Notes: generated by a model not told the origin, from the sequence alone. A DNA stretch of 64,000 nucleotides from Steinernema hermaphroditum (GCA_030435675.1 CM059624.1:14222769-14286768), one strand, 5' to 3'. Counted from the stretch's first letter, positions 20,905 to 32,937 are shown. Numbers and translations: made by a program.

Positions 20905-21655
20905 TTATAATTTTCCGTGCAAGGCACAGTCATGTGGACAAGGATCCATCAATTCTGCATAGGATTTTCTCCGTTTAAGGTAGAGTTGTAAATCCTTCGA
21001 GCTCAGCATTTTTTCCACTCCATTCTTTCCAATGAGAAACGCAGCGTTATAAAGTGGTTCGTTTTCCCGCGCTATGTATTCTCTACAAGCATTGTCTTGG
21101 GTAAGGCTAAGCCAATTTTTGTTGCTGGTAGTGCAACAATCTGCCGGTGCGGGAAGCGCGAATGTGTGCCTGAAACGATTATTTACCGGCGAGCAATAAA
21201 TGACAAGCAAACGTCTTTCCGTTAGGCGTCACAAATTCAATCTTTCAATTCAATAGTACGGCAACGGCGATGTCGCTAAGTATAGTATATAATCTATGTT
21301 CTCACAAAGCATCTAAATGTTGCGTTTAATATTTACAGACTCTAGAGCATAAACAACGTTCGTTTCCGGATGATCGCATCGTTTGAATGGGACCTCCTAA
21401 ACGATTTGTTGAATGTTGAATACGTATTATGATTACTTTGCCAAGTAGTTGCTCATCGCGGAAACTGCCGTCTATTATGGTGACTGCCGGTGACTTTTGA
21501 ATAACTTCTTTGTTCTCGTTAGTAACGAGCGCATACGCATAATCCGTAATACCTACGTATTGCGTTCTAGCAACAGGACCACATTGTTCGGCCTTGTAGG
21601 CTGAGGTCTGAAATGGCGTATCTTCTGGAATCCATATGAATGAAGAAACGTACAC
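20905..21655 (-). CDS. Possible exons of an unrecognised secreted or membrane protein gene
   Basis: Two protein-like minus-strand frames lie next to each other. 21655-21326 encodes FIWIPEDTPFQTSAYKAEQC, then ITDYAYALVTNENKEVIQKS and related residues. 21210-20905 encodes PAPADCCTTSNKNWLSLTQD, then CREYIAREN, KRRKSYAELMDPCPHDC. Composition and even Cys spacing look real, but I could not find splice sites that join them in phase. The start of the gene is not seen. They may be decayed. Confidence 0.3.
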
Positions 21656-21904
21656 TTAAAGTTGGGTTTTTATTGGCCGATTCCGTTGTAGTAGCTACAA
21701 TGATCATCATATATCGCACAATTAGTTGACGCCAATAAAACAAGAAAAAGAATAGTTTCAACGTCTTGACAAGAAGACGCTCGCTACCGCCCACCCGCGG
21801 TGCTCTCTCGAACCAAAATGCACTACACCTCGACCGCCTGCGCCTCTGGTCATTGCTGGCTAGCCATCCACTTCGTTAGATTACTTATAAGAAATGTATT
21901 AGAA

Positions 21905-21995
21905 ACAAATGTGGACTCCAGCGTAGTTGACGTATTTGTTGTCGGAGTAGTAGCTGCCACCGTAGTTGTTGTTTTTGTAAATCAACCCAAAATCA
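21905..21995 (-). pseudogene. Fragment homologous to the Thr-rich coding sequence at 22810-22900
   Basis: The minus strand reads AAAACAACAACTACGGTGGC, then a run close to the ThrThr-coding stretch of the gene at 22729-22971, with substitutions and no start or signal peptide. A partial duplicate about 900 bp away. Confidence 0.5.
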
Positions 21996-22231
21996 GCTAT
22001 AGCTCCGAAGTCTGCGCCAACCCGGTAATGCTGTCCTATCCGTTCGCTGTGCTCAAGCGTCTCGACAACAATTTAGCCTCTTTGCCGCCCCGATTCCCGC
22101 TCGAACGATACGATACCGTCACGTCAAGTGGCAAAAAAAAGTTCATCAACGAAATCGATCATCGAAATTGATGTGTTTACACAAAGGCGCTATTTCCATG
22201 CGTCTATAGTGTTATTTATGCGCGTTTTTTT

Positions 22232-22253
22232 TCACATAGAAAGTTTAATTACG
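22232..22253 (+). ncRNA. Diverged SL1-like 22-mer (19 of 22 match)
   Basis: AGTTTAATTACGCACGTTTGAG differs from SL1 at three positions and is followed by TTCTCC, not by a GT donor. Together with the exact copy at 14167 it may mark another trans-spliced mRNA copied into DNA. Chance similarity is less easily excluded here. Confidence 0.4.
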
Positions 22254-22656
22254 CACGTTTGAGTTCTCCTGTGCCAGGCACCAGGCGGTTGAAAACACAA
22301 CGCGCCACAGAAGGGGGGCGTCGTCCCAACTGATGCTACGGACGACTGATCCCAAGGGCAACTTAACAACCAGGCTTGGATTAGGCTCTGCTTGAACATA
22401 AGCCATAACATTGATTTTAAGCAAGCCCTGTCGTCTTAACAGCTGATATCCTAGTACGTTAGACAGCCTATATTGCGATTTATGGAGATCTGAATTCATT
22501 TTGCATGTAGCATCATTCTGTTCGCTTCGTCCCAAAGAGCACATAAGCCCTCCTAGACCCGGCCCACGGGAAGAAAGGTTCAGATTGATAAGAGACGGAT
22601 TTTCGGACAACTATTTTTCGCGCAATTGTCGGTACACCGCCGAAAGCTATTGGACA

Positions 22657-22751
22657 TCGTGGGATCAGCTGTCCGTGAGATCAGCCGTCTATGGAATCAG
22701 TTGCCCGTGTGATCAGTTATCCATGGGATCAGTCGTCTGGGATCAGTTGTA
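22657..22751 (+). repeat. Degenerate GGGATCAGTTGTCC minisatellite
   Basis: Six imperfect units of about 16 bp (GTGGGATCAGCTGTCC, GTGAGATCAGCCGTCT, and so on). Related phrases occur near 22325-22350. It overlaps the 3' end of the Thr-rich frame. Confidence 0.6.
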
Positions 22752-22971
22752 CCCGACCTGAAATATACATAAGCCTACCGGAAGTCGTGGTCTCTGTTGT
22801 TGTGGAACTTGCTGTTGTGGACTCCGTCGTAGTTGACGTAGTTGAGGTAGTTGCTGTCGGAGTAGTGGGTGCCACCGTAGTTGTTGTTTTTGTATCCGGA
22901 GGTGACATACGTCCACAGCCATGGATAGTTTGGACGAGAACGATAGCAAACACAAAGAGAAATATCCGCAT
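22729..22971 (-). CDS. Secreted Thr-rich (mucin-like) protein, probably truncated
   Basis: From ATG at 22971 the frame gives signal peptide MRIFLFVFAIVLVQTIHG, then CGRMSPPD, and then about 40 residues that are mostly Thr/Ser (TATTSTTSTTTESTTASS). Many nematode secreted proteins have this signal-Cys-polyThr layout followed by a Cys-rich domain. No such domain is seen here. The frame instead runs into a minisatellite and stops at 22729. A splice donor near TCCGGTAGG could lead to a missing exon. Either the gene is truncated or its last exon is unrecognised. Confidence 0.5.
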   Translation of the reverse strand: MRIFLFVFAIVLVQTIHGCGRMSPPDTKTTTTVAPTTPTATTSTTSTTTESTTASSTTTETTTSGRLMYISGRVQLIPDD

Positions 22972-23052
22972 AATTGTAAGTGCTAATTCTGCAAATAGCA
23001 CACAAATCACAGAATTGCTCGCAACACAATGATCACGCAAGAAGTGTGTCAC

Positions 23053-25100
23053 TATTTTGTGCTTAGCGTTCCCACCCCTTTAAGATGTTTCACTTCTCTG
23101 CCTCTTCTCTTCTCGAATGATTGACATCTAGGCACAAAAACCGAAAATTTATGTGCATATGTGCATTTTATATGTATATTTCGTCAACCTCTGTTGAGCA
23201 AGGGTGCGGCCTATAGCGCACGAATTGCCTTGTAATACAGTGGAAAGGGTACTACGACATTTTAGTAACCGACTTTTCAGTAACAAATATATTTTGGACA
23301 GTTAACGGTAGGGTGACGTTAGCCTGTCGTGTTTAGCCCGCATTTTTCATAGTGATTTGATATATTCTGCTTTATTCCGCGCACTAACTTCACCAATGAA
23401 CAGGCTGAAAGCACGAATACATTAAACTAATTCTCGTGGAAGGTCCTATTCACCATAGCTTTCGCATACACTGCAACGAAGAAACGGTAGGAAAAACAGA
23501 TAGTCTGATATTCCTGATCATCGTAGGGCTTCAACAAGAAAATTGGTCTTCATTCTGATGTGGCAGTGTCCTCGCAAAGCATTCAACTAGGCCGATATAT
23601 ATGACGTCTATATGACGTTTGTACATATACATATATGACGTAAGCCTTTGATACGAGAATTGATCGAAACTCGTCAGTTTCAATCAAAAATTGTATGAGT
23701 ATGAATGCATGAATGCAGAAATAATCCTTCGGAGTTCATTTGAAAATCGAAGTAACCCTGCGGGCGGCAAGCTAATGGCTTTTCCTTCCAAGATTTATAG
23801 TCATCTGATGTAACCTTTCAGGAATGAAGACCTACGCTGTAATACTGTACCTTTTGTACTTCTAAGACGTCCAGCACTGTCGGTGATTTGGGATGATAAA
23901 CCATACAAACACCCATGAAAAAAGGTTTAGGAAATATACCGTAATTTTTGGGACAATTTAAAAAAATACCACTGGAAAAGAAACAATCTCTGCCTCCTCA
24001 GATGTTCGTATGTTCCCATTTTCCGGTGCAAAAGTGTTCGTCGTTCTTCGGTCTCGGAAGAACCTGTTCGTTTTTTGCACTTCTCGAGCAGCGAAGTATT
24101 GAGTCGGTGCAGTGGAAATGTGGTTTTTTTTTGCTTACGACCTATTTTCGCACTGCCTACTCTCGCTGCAAAACCGCAATGCAGATTGTGTTCATCATTC
24201 ATCTTGTCACAAAAAAACAGCACCTCCGCGGATTTCAAACGTCTTTTGTCATGCTGACCGACGACAAAAAGAAACAATGCAGCGACAAAGACTTCGAGAA
24301 CGACATTCAAAAAGGTTCAGTATAAAACTAATGATTTATAAATCTTTCAGCGAATGCGGACAGCACGTAGTGCTTACCAAAACAATGCGGTAAAAGTATT
24401 TAGCCATAGTCTGCGTTCTCTTTTAGTAGGGAAGAATGCGGTCGTTCAAGTTGAAATATCCCTTTTTTTGTTTGGGACTTAATTTCGCACTCTCTTTGCA
24501 ACACCGCTATGCAAGTTGTGCTCATCACTCATGTGCGCGCATCGGATGACCATGGACATCTCTCATCCTTGTATCCAATATGATTTCTTTTTGCTCAAGC
24601 GTACCACATGACGATCGCATGCAGCAAATCGATGACACTCAGAGCAAATGAGCCCACATAGCGACTCCACGAGCTCATTTCTATTTTACGGAAATGAAGG
24701 CCAAATGTTGTAAAAATGGTCTGCTTTACAACATCTACGTCATCGGCGACATGGATGGGAGTATTGTTGAGTGTTAAGGGCAGTTCAAGGGGATTATTAC
24801 CTAACAACCATGTTTTGTTCACCCCAACATTTCCAATTGGTTACGTATCATATCAGACAATGGGGATATGCAACATTTGGGCGACACTCACAGCTGTCAA
24901 TGTCCACATAGCGACTTCACGAGCTCATTTCTGCTTTACGGTAATAGAGGCCACACTGATCCGAACAAACGAATTTTGGTCAGAACGGCGTCGGCGGACA
25001 AGCGGGACCTCAGATGGAAAGTGAGGACAACAGACAATGACGAACGCAGGAAACCCGAAGTCAAACGGTCAAGTTTAAAGCTTTTTTAGTGATGTTAAAA
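23053..25100. other. Intergenic with old internal duplications
   Basis: No gene supported. 24640-24700 and 24888-24955 share CCACATAGCGACTYCACGAGCTCATTTCT. The stretch near 24140-24200 resembles 24460-24530. 23603-23675 shares ATATATGACGT and TAAGCCTTTGATACGAGA with the MITE at 49424-49916. Confidence 0.4.
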
Positions 25101-25299
25101 ATCAAATAAAAATGGTTTTATTTTAGAAAACGAAAATTCAACTTTTCAATCGATAAAGCGATGATTCACAGGACCCGCGGACGCACCGGAAGCGATCACG
25201 GGCGGAGCTGCGAGATGCGGGAAAGCTCCCCACATCAGCTGGCCAATGGACAATCAGCTGATCGATCAGGTAGGAGGGTCTTCACTAAATCGTTTGATT

Positions 25300-25590
25300 C
25301 CAGGCATAAAAACTACCCTGCGGCGCGTACAGGAAGCAGTATATAAGAGCGGCCCATCGTCACTAAGATGGAAGCTCGGGACGGAGGTCCCGTAGCGTGA
25401 GGGACGACTGCAGCTGGACGGCAAGCCTGGAGTGGTTCCGGAGCCGTGTGATACTTGCGTGGGACCAAGGGCGTGGAGCCCGGTCCATTTTTCGTGTGAT
25501 TGTATGGTAGCGTGTGTGAACATATAAGGGTGATCCCCTCAGGTGTGTGACATTCTCTCCGGGGTCTCATCAGTGGCAGGGGACGTGTTT
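25300..25590 (+). repeat. Possible LTR-like promoter segment
   Basis: CAGTATATAAGAGC (25337-25350) is followed by GC-rich sequence. An ACATATAAGG then leads to TCATCAGTGGCAGGGGACG, a layout like U3-R-U5 and a TGG primer-binding site. AATAAA follows at about 25641. No second LTR copy or polymerase is in the window, so this is weak. Confidence 0.2.
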
Positions 25591-26157
25591 ACGACGATTG
25601 AGACTGATTAGAACGTGTTTATAACCCTTAGAGTTCAGGGAATAAAACCTAATTTAACTCTTCTCGTTCGCGATGCCCTTTGTCTCACCCCTATCCGATT
25701 TTCTTTCGTCGTCTGCTTCCGCTCCCCGCTAAGTGCTACCGTCGTAATTTTCCCTATTATATAGTGCCGGGCCCGGTTCGCCTTCTCCGATTGCATCATT
25801 CCGAGCCGAGTCGCGGAACTGTAAGTCAGTTTTTCCCGTCAACCAAAATCTGTCGCCCCTCCACTTCTTGAATGTTCCACGCACATCTCATCAACAATTT
25901 TCGTCTTTGTGGTTCCGACGATTTGTCATTTGATCTGCACGTATGAGTTTTTGTACTCTTATGAACTTCGTTCGTTTTGTCCACATGATCCAACGACAAA
26001 TGAGGGGCTACTGAACCTGACAGACAACCCTTAACGTCGGACTGAAAGTTGGGAATATGGCTACAACATGACGGGAACCGAAGGGTTTCAATGGTTTTTT
26101 AATAGCTTAGCATATGGTTGATAAGTGCTGGTTTGCACGAGTTTACGAGTTTATTTC

Positions 26158-26215
26158 GTGAATCAAAGGCTTGCGCCTTGCACTACACCGAATAATAGAC
26201 AAACAGAGGATGTCT
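26158..26215 (+). repeat. Copy of a repeat found inside the inverted-repeat arms
   Basis: TCAAAGGCTTGCGCCTTGCA, then ACACCGAATAATAGACAAACAGAGGATGT, aligns with 8811-8868 (and its inverted copy at 6312-6369). It is a dispersed element fragment. Confidence 0.5.
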
Positions 26216-26701
26216 CGTTTTAGCCGGCTTCATCCCTGGCGTGGCGCTTATGGCGAACCGGTCGGAGACGGCGCGCATCTCTGGTTTGCACATGAGCGTA
26301 TATTTCAAATTCTCTTTTCCAGCAAATATTCATTGCGGGTTTGAATCACCGCTAGCCCAAATCTTTTTCGTGTTTAGGGTTTAACTGCTCGATAAACTGT
26401 TCTGTCATCAAAAGTTCCGCATTCTCTGCCTTCAGCTTTTGCACAACATTGAAATTATAACGACCTATAACATAAAATCAGAACCAAACCGATCAATAGA
26501 CGATCCAACTCAAGTCAGCGCGCCTTATGATCACAAACCCAAGCACACGCATGATCTCCAGCCATCGCCTAGAGAGACAACATCCCGCGCAACCGGCTTG
26601 CGTACCTGCGAAACGCGACCCACGTGACGTTGCTCGCGATTTTCGAAAGGCAAAACGCATAAAAACGGTCAACTGGGGCTAGATGTAAACAATCTTCGAA
26701 A

Positions 26702-26899
26702 ATGTTTTCTCGCCTTGCGCTCCTCTCTTACTTCCTTCTCTTTTTATTATTTTCCGCTGCTGTATGCCGGCCGCAGATGTACATCGGCTACGGAAACTCG
26801 TTAGGCTACTCCTACTCCTCGGCTCTTAGAGGACACGGCTATGGAGACCATCTGGCGAGACTCTGGCTACTGTGTAATGGTGGACGAATCTGTGGATAG
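26702..26899 (+). CDS. WLLC-motif secreted peptide precursor 5
   Basis: A 65-residue single-exon precursor. Signal peptide MFSRLALLSYFLLFLLFSAA is followed by VCRPQMYIGYGNSLGYSYSS and the C-terminal motif GYGDHLARLWLLCNGGRICG, whose last 14 residues are identical to precursor 1. A GCATAAAAACG box lies about 40 bp upstream. AATAAA at about 26935 ends the transcript. It is 6.4 kb from the nearest relative on the same strand, so the family is spread over about 12 kb on both strands. Confidence 0.72.
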   Translation: MFSRLALLSYFLLFLLFSAAVCRPQMYIGYGNSLGYSYSSALRGHGYGDHLARLWLLCNGGRICG

Positions 26900-27580
26900 A
26901 TGTGGTTCATTGTACATAGTCATATTCATACATCAATAAAATGATGATTGATGTCCATCTTAAGTAAACATATCCTTGTCTCACTATTCGTCTTCAAGAG
27001 GAATAGGCATTATCAAAAAGGGTGGTGCTTGAATAGAGTAACTATCAATGGAGTAGCAGATCCGTTATCCAGCCTTTTTACCCAGAAACATCCACAGTCA
27101 ACGTCTAATTCGCCTTCCCACTCGTTCACTTCGCTGCTACAAACAGATGACTTCCTAACTGGGTTGGTAAATGATAACTTTATATCGGGTGTGTCCGTTT
27201 TCTCTTGCCACTGACACGGCCACAGTGGGGAGGGTTATCAAACCGCCACCGGCCATATCTCCCACCACGAAAAGACCCATGATGAACCAGTTGACGAAAT
27301 GGGCATTCCTGTTCTTCTCTCTGCGAATTCCTCGGTTCTCAGAATCTCCAGAAGCGTAGAGGACCTTCTCGCCGAGTTTCAAATTGATATCCGAACATAA
27401 AGACACCTTATACCACACCAGGTACTTGTACGACTTATTCATTCCTTTCGTAAAGGTTTACTCACTATTGATGATGCTGTTTTGTTGGATATTGCGATTC
27501 ATTCCCTCTGCCTAACGTTCACGGAATTTAATAAAATAATGGAGGTAAGCGTGACAAGGAAACACAACGTCATCATCTCG

Positions 27581-30500
27581 TCATTTTCCAGGGAGAGCGG
27601 ACTTGTACTTCTGAAGATCCATCTGCGTCTGTGTCCAGTACTTCTGACAGCAGTTCCTATTCTTGACGCACCCATCCAGCGAGGGAAGTTTCGATGAAAA
27701 CACGCGCGACATGGTGCTGCTCGTGTTGGAGACGGACTTGTTACGCACGCTGAAATATTGCGCCGTAAATCTCGAGTGCCAGTCGACGGGGGTTACCTTC
27801 TGTTTGTCCACGACTGGGACGATTTTCCAGAACGCGGCTGCGGAAGACGGCCTGCGATCGCATCTGAAATTAGCCATTCTGAGTGCGGAGCAAAGGACAG
27901 GTGATGTATCGAGGTGACTACGTAATTTTGTGGTCGTGGAAGTTCTCAGGAAGTTGTTGATTAATGGTGGGCGTCTTAGAAACTACGTAGCTGATGTAAT
28001 GTGAAATGAAGTGGTCTTTGGGAACATATTTGGGTGTAGGGTTATTAAGAGGAAGTTCATAACAGCGAAAAGCGGATTGAAGCTGGTATTAGATGGTTTT
28101 TTGGCAGAAACCCTATTGTACAGGGGAACAAGGAGAATTGTGTCCAGACCAAACACAGCGATCCCCTGAAATCCCTGGCCCTGGAAATCCTTTATTCAAA
28201 TATTTAACGTTTAGAGTTCTATTTCATCCCGAGTCAGACCATCAGAGTTTGAGGTTTCAAAGGTTCCGATCTGAAAACCCTCAGACATATACATAGGGTA
28301 CTTCAATACATACTTAGTTATCTTCATAGAAAAGGAACACCCGTACTCGATCTAGTCGTCCATCTAGCCTTCCACTATACTTTTTGGGCTCCTTTCTGGG
28401 TTGTTTCTATTATTGCTCATTTTCGTTCCTTATCTCCCATCCTATCCCCCTGCTCGTAAGTGTCATATGTACGTCTATGAAGAGTGTCAATGGCGATACG
28501 TCTTTTCCGTGTCAATCCAGATAGGAAGCAATCGAACGGCTGAAATGTGGCCGGGAATCAAGCCCGATCGATGCTACTTCCACTTGATACAGCCGGTCGT
28601 TCGCACAAGTCAAAATCTGGGCAGCGAGGCATAGTGAAATTATAGTCTTTTCGGGGAATGGTTTTGTGAAATATTGCCTCAGTAACGAGTAGTTTAAGAA
28701 GATCGACTGTCACTAAGTTGCCTTTTGGAAGGGGTAAACATTACCTACATAGAGTTTGTCCACTTTAAGAGGACAGTGCTTTGACCTGCTTCTACAGGAT
28801 GCCCACGTCAATCTGCATTGCACACTGTAGACTGAGGCGACATTCAATTTACCACCAATCTAATTGCTTAAATGGCATTAATGTCAGCGACATTTCAGTT
28901 TCCCGTACCCTCCATCAATCATGAGAAGATTCATTTGTATTTCCCGGAGCCGACTGTTTTGACAGTCTCACGTGTAACATTCCCTTGCCCTCCGACGTCA
29001 ACATCCGATTGTATCCCATTCCGTTATGATTGCTCCGCTTAATGAGTTTTTGAACAAAACATCTGTTCCTGGTTACTCACGGTTGTTGACATTAGAAGTC
29101 AACTCGTGATCCCATAACCGCTTAGTGATCGGCTACGGCTGTCTCGAGTTTGTTTTTGCGCCAATTACTTGAGATGTCGATGTACAAAGCTAACAGAATT
29201 GTAGGACAAGAGGCTGTTCGAGAAGGTCGGAACGGCTCTATCGGTGAAGTCATTATTACGACAGAAAAGCTGCGGAATGAGTTGGCTAATTGCATGCAAT
29301 TTGATTCCAGAGGACTGAGAAATCTGATGGATTGACTGACGCGAGTGTTGCACAAGGTCAACCCTAACTAGGGGCGGTTGACCTCATAGCCGATTGTGAT
29401 TTCCTTATACGGGACAACTCTCGGAATGTAGGTGCACCCTGCGATACTTGAAGGCTCACGTGGTACAGTGACCTAAAGCTCCCATGACTTTCAATGTAGT
29501 CCCTGTTTATAATCGCATGTGAATGACTCCAGAAAGCAGATACCAGAATTCTCAAAAGTTGGTTTTATTCCTTCCTATTCTAGATACACTTCTGCTGAGA
29601 TCCATCTCCGTTTTAGCATCCCCTCCCAATATAATATGAGTCACGAATTTCCTATATGAAGCCTCGTGAATTCGATGCTTTCTGCCATAAACAGACATAT
29701 GATTACTGCCCACAAGTGGTTATTTTTTGGAGTCTCCTGTCATGCACTTTGGATAAAGCCTTCTGGTATAACGATGTTTTTTCAAAGCCGATTGCGTCAA
29801 ATATCCCGATGACAATGATGCTGATTGGGACTGCGCAGCTTGGGTTGTCAAAGCAAAGCATCTTTTGTGGTAAAGATACAAAATTAGACACTGCTCCTGT
29901 ATTGTTTTGTTTTGAAATGTTAAAATTCCGATTGGGTATACCTAGCAGGGATATTTGCGATACATCCCACCCAACCTCTAGATCTTGCCGCCGTCCAAGA
30001 ACCCTTTCCCCTTGCCCTTCTTTCAAGCCTCTCTCACGCCTCACATCAAATCGAAAAAATACACATAAAATTTCCAAGAACACCCTTTTCATACATGCCA
30101 TAAAAGTTCTCCTGTTCGACCTCATCCAAACGAGGAAGAGATAAGTCACGCAAGGCCGTGAAATAAATGCACCAAAGTACGGTAATTAGATCAGGTTCAA
30201 TTGGATGTACTTTGATGGAGTGACACTTCCAAGCACGTTTCCAACAGAAAGGGCGCCTTTTTCGGACTACGAACTGGGAAGATTTGTTTCCAAAATGTGC
30301 TCCAACGTGTTGCACTTGGTAAGTGTACTTAGGTTAACTTTTGTGGCATTTTTTAGATCGTAAGTTGGGTCCCGACACGAATAGCTTTTCCGGCAATGTC
30401 TTACCATGTCTTATACGTCGTGGATGGGCAAACATGGACTGTTTTGGCTGATGTTGATGATTGAATTTCTAGCCTTAGTCTCTACAATACAGCACCTTCA

Positions 30501-30891
30501 ACTGGACAGCTGCTTACATTAACTAGCCAGCTGCTTATTTGAATAATTACATTAGGAGACCCCTCATTTTGAAGACCCTTTTGATCTTCACAAAGGGTGC
30601 ACCCTTTGCGATCTACTCAGCTCAGCCTGTATTCCACTTACCTTGAATATTATAATCGGCGATTTCCGAATCGATGGAGTTCGATCTCGGTCTTGGGTCG
30701 CGTTGTCCCATCGTGTAGGTTTGATTCAAGGGCGACATATTCTGTTCGGCGAGACGATTTCTAACAGGTGAGTAGCTGAAAACAGGTCAATTAGGGTACA
30801 GTACCATTAAAATGGGAAACCTCAAACTGGCCCTATGGCCAACGGCGGGTTTTAGGTGGTGCTTGGTGGTGGGGGAAGTGTCTTGGGTCAT
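27581..30891 (-). CDS. Unrecognised basic Ser-rich protein, paralog A (four exons)
   Basis: Minus-strand exons are 30891-30821, 30775-30642, 27863-27797 and 27749-27581. Introns are 45, 2,778 and 47 bp, with phases 2, 1 and 2. The product has 146 residues and no signal peptide or membrane segment. It begins MTQDTSPTTKHH and contains SPLNQTYTMGQRDPRPRSNS, then AIAGRLPQPRSGKSSQSW, and ends CCQKYWTQTQMDLQKYKSAL with PGK. Paralog B (42354-45014) has the same exon number, phases and aligned motifs, which validates the join despite the large intron. A TTCCCCGCTCAG acceptor just before the ATG suggests trans-splicing. The conserved RSNSID could be a phosphorylation site (inference). No family is recognised. 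Confidence 0.75.
27864..30641 (-). other. Large intron 2 of paralog A
   Basis: Contains several frames of 60-160 codons on both strands, none with signal peptide, splice support or recognisable motif. The equivalent intron of paralog B is 2.15 kb. Additional small exons cannot be excluded, but the flanking exons already fit in phase. Confidence 0.4.
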
Positions 30892-32127
30892 CTTAGAGTG
30901 AGAGCCTGAGCGGGGAACCCAATGGCGGGTGAATTGAGTTTGAGGCCAACGCCCCTGGCAACGACGGCGGCGGCGCGGGAGGGGGAGGAGCGCTGGTGGG
31001 AGCGGAACGGATGAATGTTTCGCTGTAGAAAGAGAATAATAAGGAAGCGATCATGTGCGGTGGGGAATGGGATTGGGAGTTAGGAATTAGGTGGGATTGG
31101 GAATGAGGAACAGCACTTGAAATCTTGTGAAATCATGTCCATTTTTGCCGTGCCCTGTAGAACAGCTTCCCGTAATGGCTTGTTCGTCATGTTGCCGTCC
31201 GTTCGACCTTATGAACTCCACATAAGACTGTTCATACAGATCCAAATCAATCGTTTGCTATAAAAAAGACAAGACAAGATAAAGGCCTACGAAAGTCGAG
31301 AGCGGTTGTGGACGAAGTTGTTTTAGATTCCCTATAGCAGCTGCAAAAGCAGATCCATTCTAACAAACAGTTGGGTAAACAAGAGCTTAGGGACTTTGGA
31401 TCCAAGGACTTGTCAATCCAGGTATGGAAGTGGGAAGAGGATGGGGCTTAGGAGGAGATACAACAGCTGTGCAATTCTGTGCACTTTGAGATGGATGTCT
31501 CTTTCGAACAGGTAAAGAGTCTTATTTTTGGAACAGATACAGGACCAGGGGTGAAGGTGCACTCGGATAAGAATAATCGTATCGGGCGGCGCGAACCCGA
31601 CGGCGTGTAGGTCATGATGCTTCTTTCTTACTACAGTCTGGGCACGCCGCTTCGTAATCGGGTTCATCCAAAACGGAACCGTCCTTTATAAATTAAATTT
31701 AAAAGAGATGTCTGCTTGCATGTAGTCTTCTCCCTTCGATCCTCATTTCTTTTTTTGTCGATCAGGAACTGCTAGATCCCGAAGGCCAGAGAGCGACGAA
31801 AGAGAAACATGTTAGACAAAAGAACTGTGAGAAAAAAGTAGAGATCGTCATCATTTGTCAGTTTTGTTTGACGTGGATTGTTTTCGACTTCATCCTGGGA
31901 CTGCTTTGTTGTATTGCTCATTTTCTGCTTCCTGTATCCTCAGTCCACGAATACATGCATTTCATTAAAACCGACGAATAAAGGAGAATTTGAGGTGGAT
32001 AGACCAGGCACGCTGGGGACACAAACGAAAAACCCATATTTTCCACGGCATCGCATTTTTCCGCTTCTTCGCGTATTTGAGCAACAAATCGATCGTTGTT
32101 ACAATTGGCCAACGTAGCTCGTTAATT

Positions 32128-32937
32128 ATGGCAACTTCTGCAATTGGATTCTCTAAGCGGAGCCGAGACCTTCAGAACACAATGGCAGGACTGCATCAAT
32201 CTCAAAACGTTCTACGAGACAGAATGATGGAGTACCAAAGCTGGTTGGAAAAAGCCAAGATGAATGCAGCTGGCGTAGATCGCGATGTAAGAGAGAAGAT
32301 GAACTACTTGTCCGACGAGGAAGAGCTGAACTCGGGTGCCGAAGTATCATCCGTTGAAGGAGATTGCGAAGCTGATCAAATGGTAGCAGATTGTGAAACA
32401 ACAGACGAAAAGTCAGAAATGACTTCGAAGACCGAGTTTCCATCAGGCAAACGAACTGAGCAGGTATCAGATCTGTTGTGTCTGTGGCGATGCGCCGTGT
32501 GTGCAAAGAAAATCAAAGGAACCTGGCAGCAGCGTCAAAAACACATCGACGGCCATGAAAAAATACATCTTGCTTGTCCAATTTACAATTGCACGTCGCA
32601 ACTACAGTTACGTAACTTTCCATACCATTTAAAGTCAAAGCACAAGAAAACCAGGAAAGATCTTTCAACTACACAGAAAGCGGATCTTCAAGCTCAGCTC
32701 GATCGCAATTTGGCGACCGCAATTCAATTTGAAAAGAAGTACTTCCCTCCGAGCAGCTTTATTTCGTTTTCTGAAACAGTGGGCAGTGTTCCAGTATGCC
32801 GTTTGCTCTTACGCCGGTCGGATTCACGCATCCGTTATACATCTCAAGAAGAAGCATGGAGTGTCTGGAATAAAATCGCGTTTGATAGAAAATCAGAAGT
32901 TCGGAAATTCCAGGAAAGAATTTTACGCAAAGGTTGA
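32128..32937 (+). CDS. C2H2-type zinc-finger-like protein
   Basis: A 269-residue single-exon frame from ATG 32128; the frame is open further upstream, but MATSAIGFSKR is the first plausible start. An N-terminal helical part (LHQSQNVLRDRMMEYQSWL) is followed by an acidic stretch (YLSDEEELNSG). Then come two finger-like units at about residues 120-175: WRCAVCAKKIKG with HIDGHEKIH, and CPIYNCTS with HLKSKHKK. This suits a nucleic-acid-binding protein or a transposon-derived gene. Near the 3' end a different frame (to 32965) encodes a third finger-like tail, SVIHLKKKHG, so an unrecognised intron or a frameshift near 32740 is possible. AATAAA is at about 32970. Confidence 0.55.
   Translation: MATSAIGFSKRSRDLQNTMAGLHQSQNVLRDRMMEYQSWLEKAKMNAAGVDRDVREKMNYLSDEEELNSGAEVSSVEGDCEADQMVADCETTDEKSEMTSKTEFPSGKRTEQVSDLLCLWRCAVCAKKIKGTWQQRQKHIDGHEKIHLACPIYNCTSQLQLRNFPYHLKSKHKKTRKDLSTTQKADLQAQLDRNLATAIQFEKKYFPPSSFISFSETVGSVPVCRLLLRRSDSRIRYTSQEEAWSVWNKIAFDRKSEVRKFQERILRKG

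Noticed and set aside
25640..25900. Full LTR retrotransposon
   Set aside because: A TATA/TGG layout is suggestive, but no second LTR, reverse transcriptase or integrase motif was seen in the window.
27581..27877. Single-exon 98-residue protein starting MANFRCDRRPSS
   Set aside because: It is an unspliced reading of exons 3 and 4 of paralog A. The paralog B equivalent has two stops in that reading but none in the spliced one.
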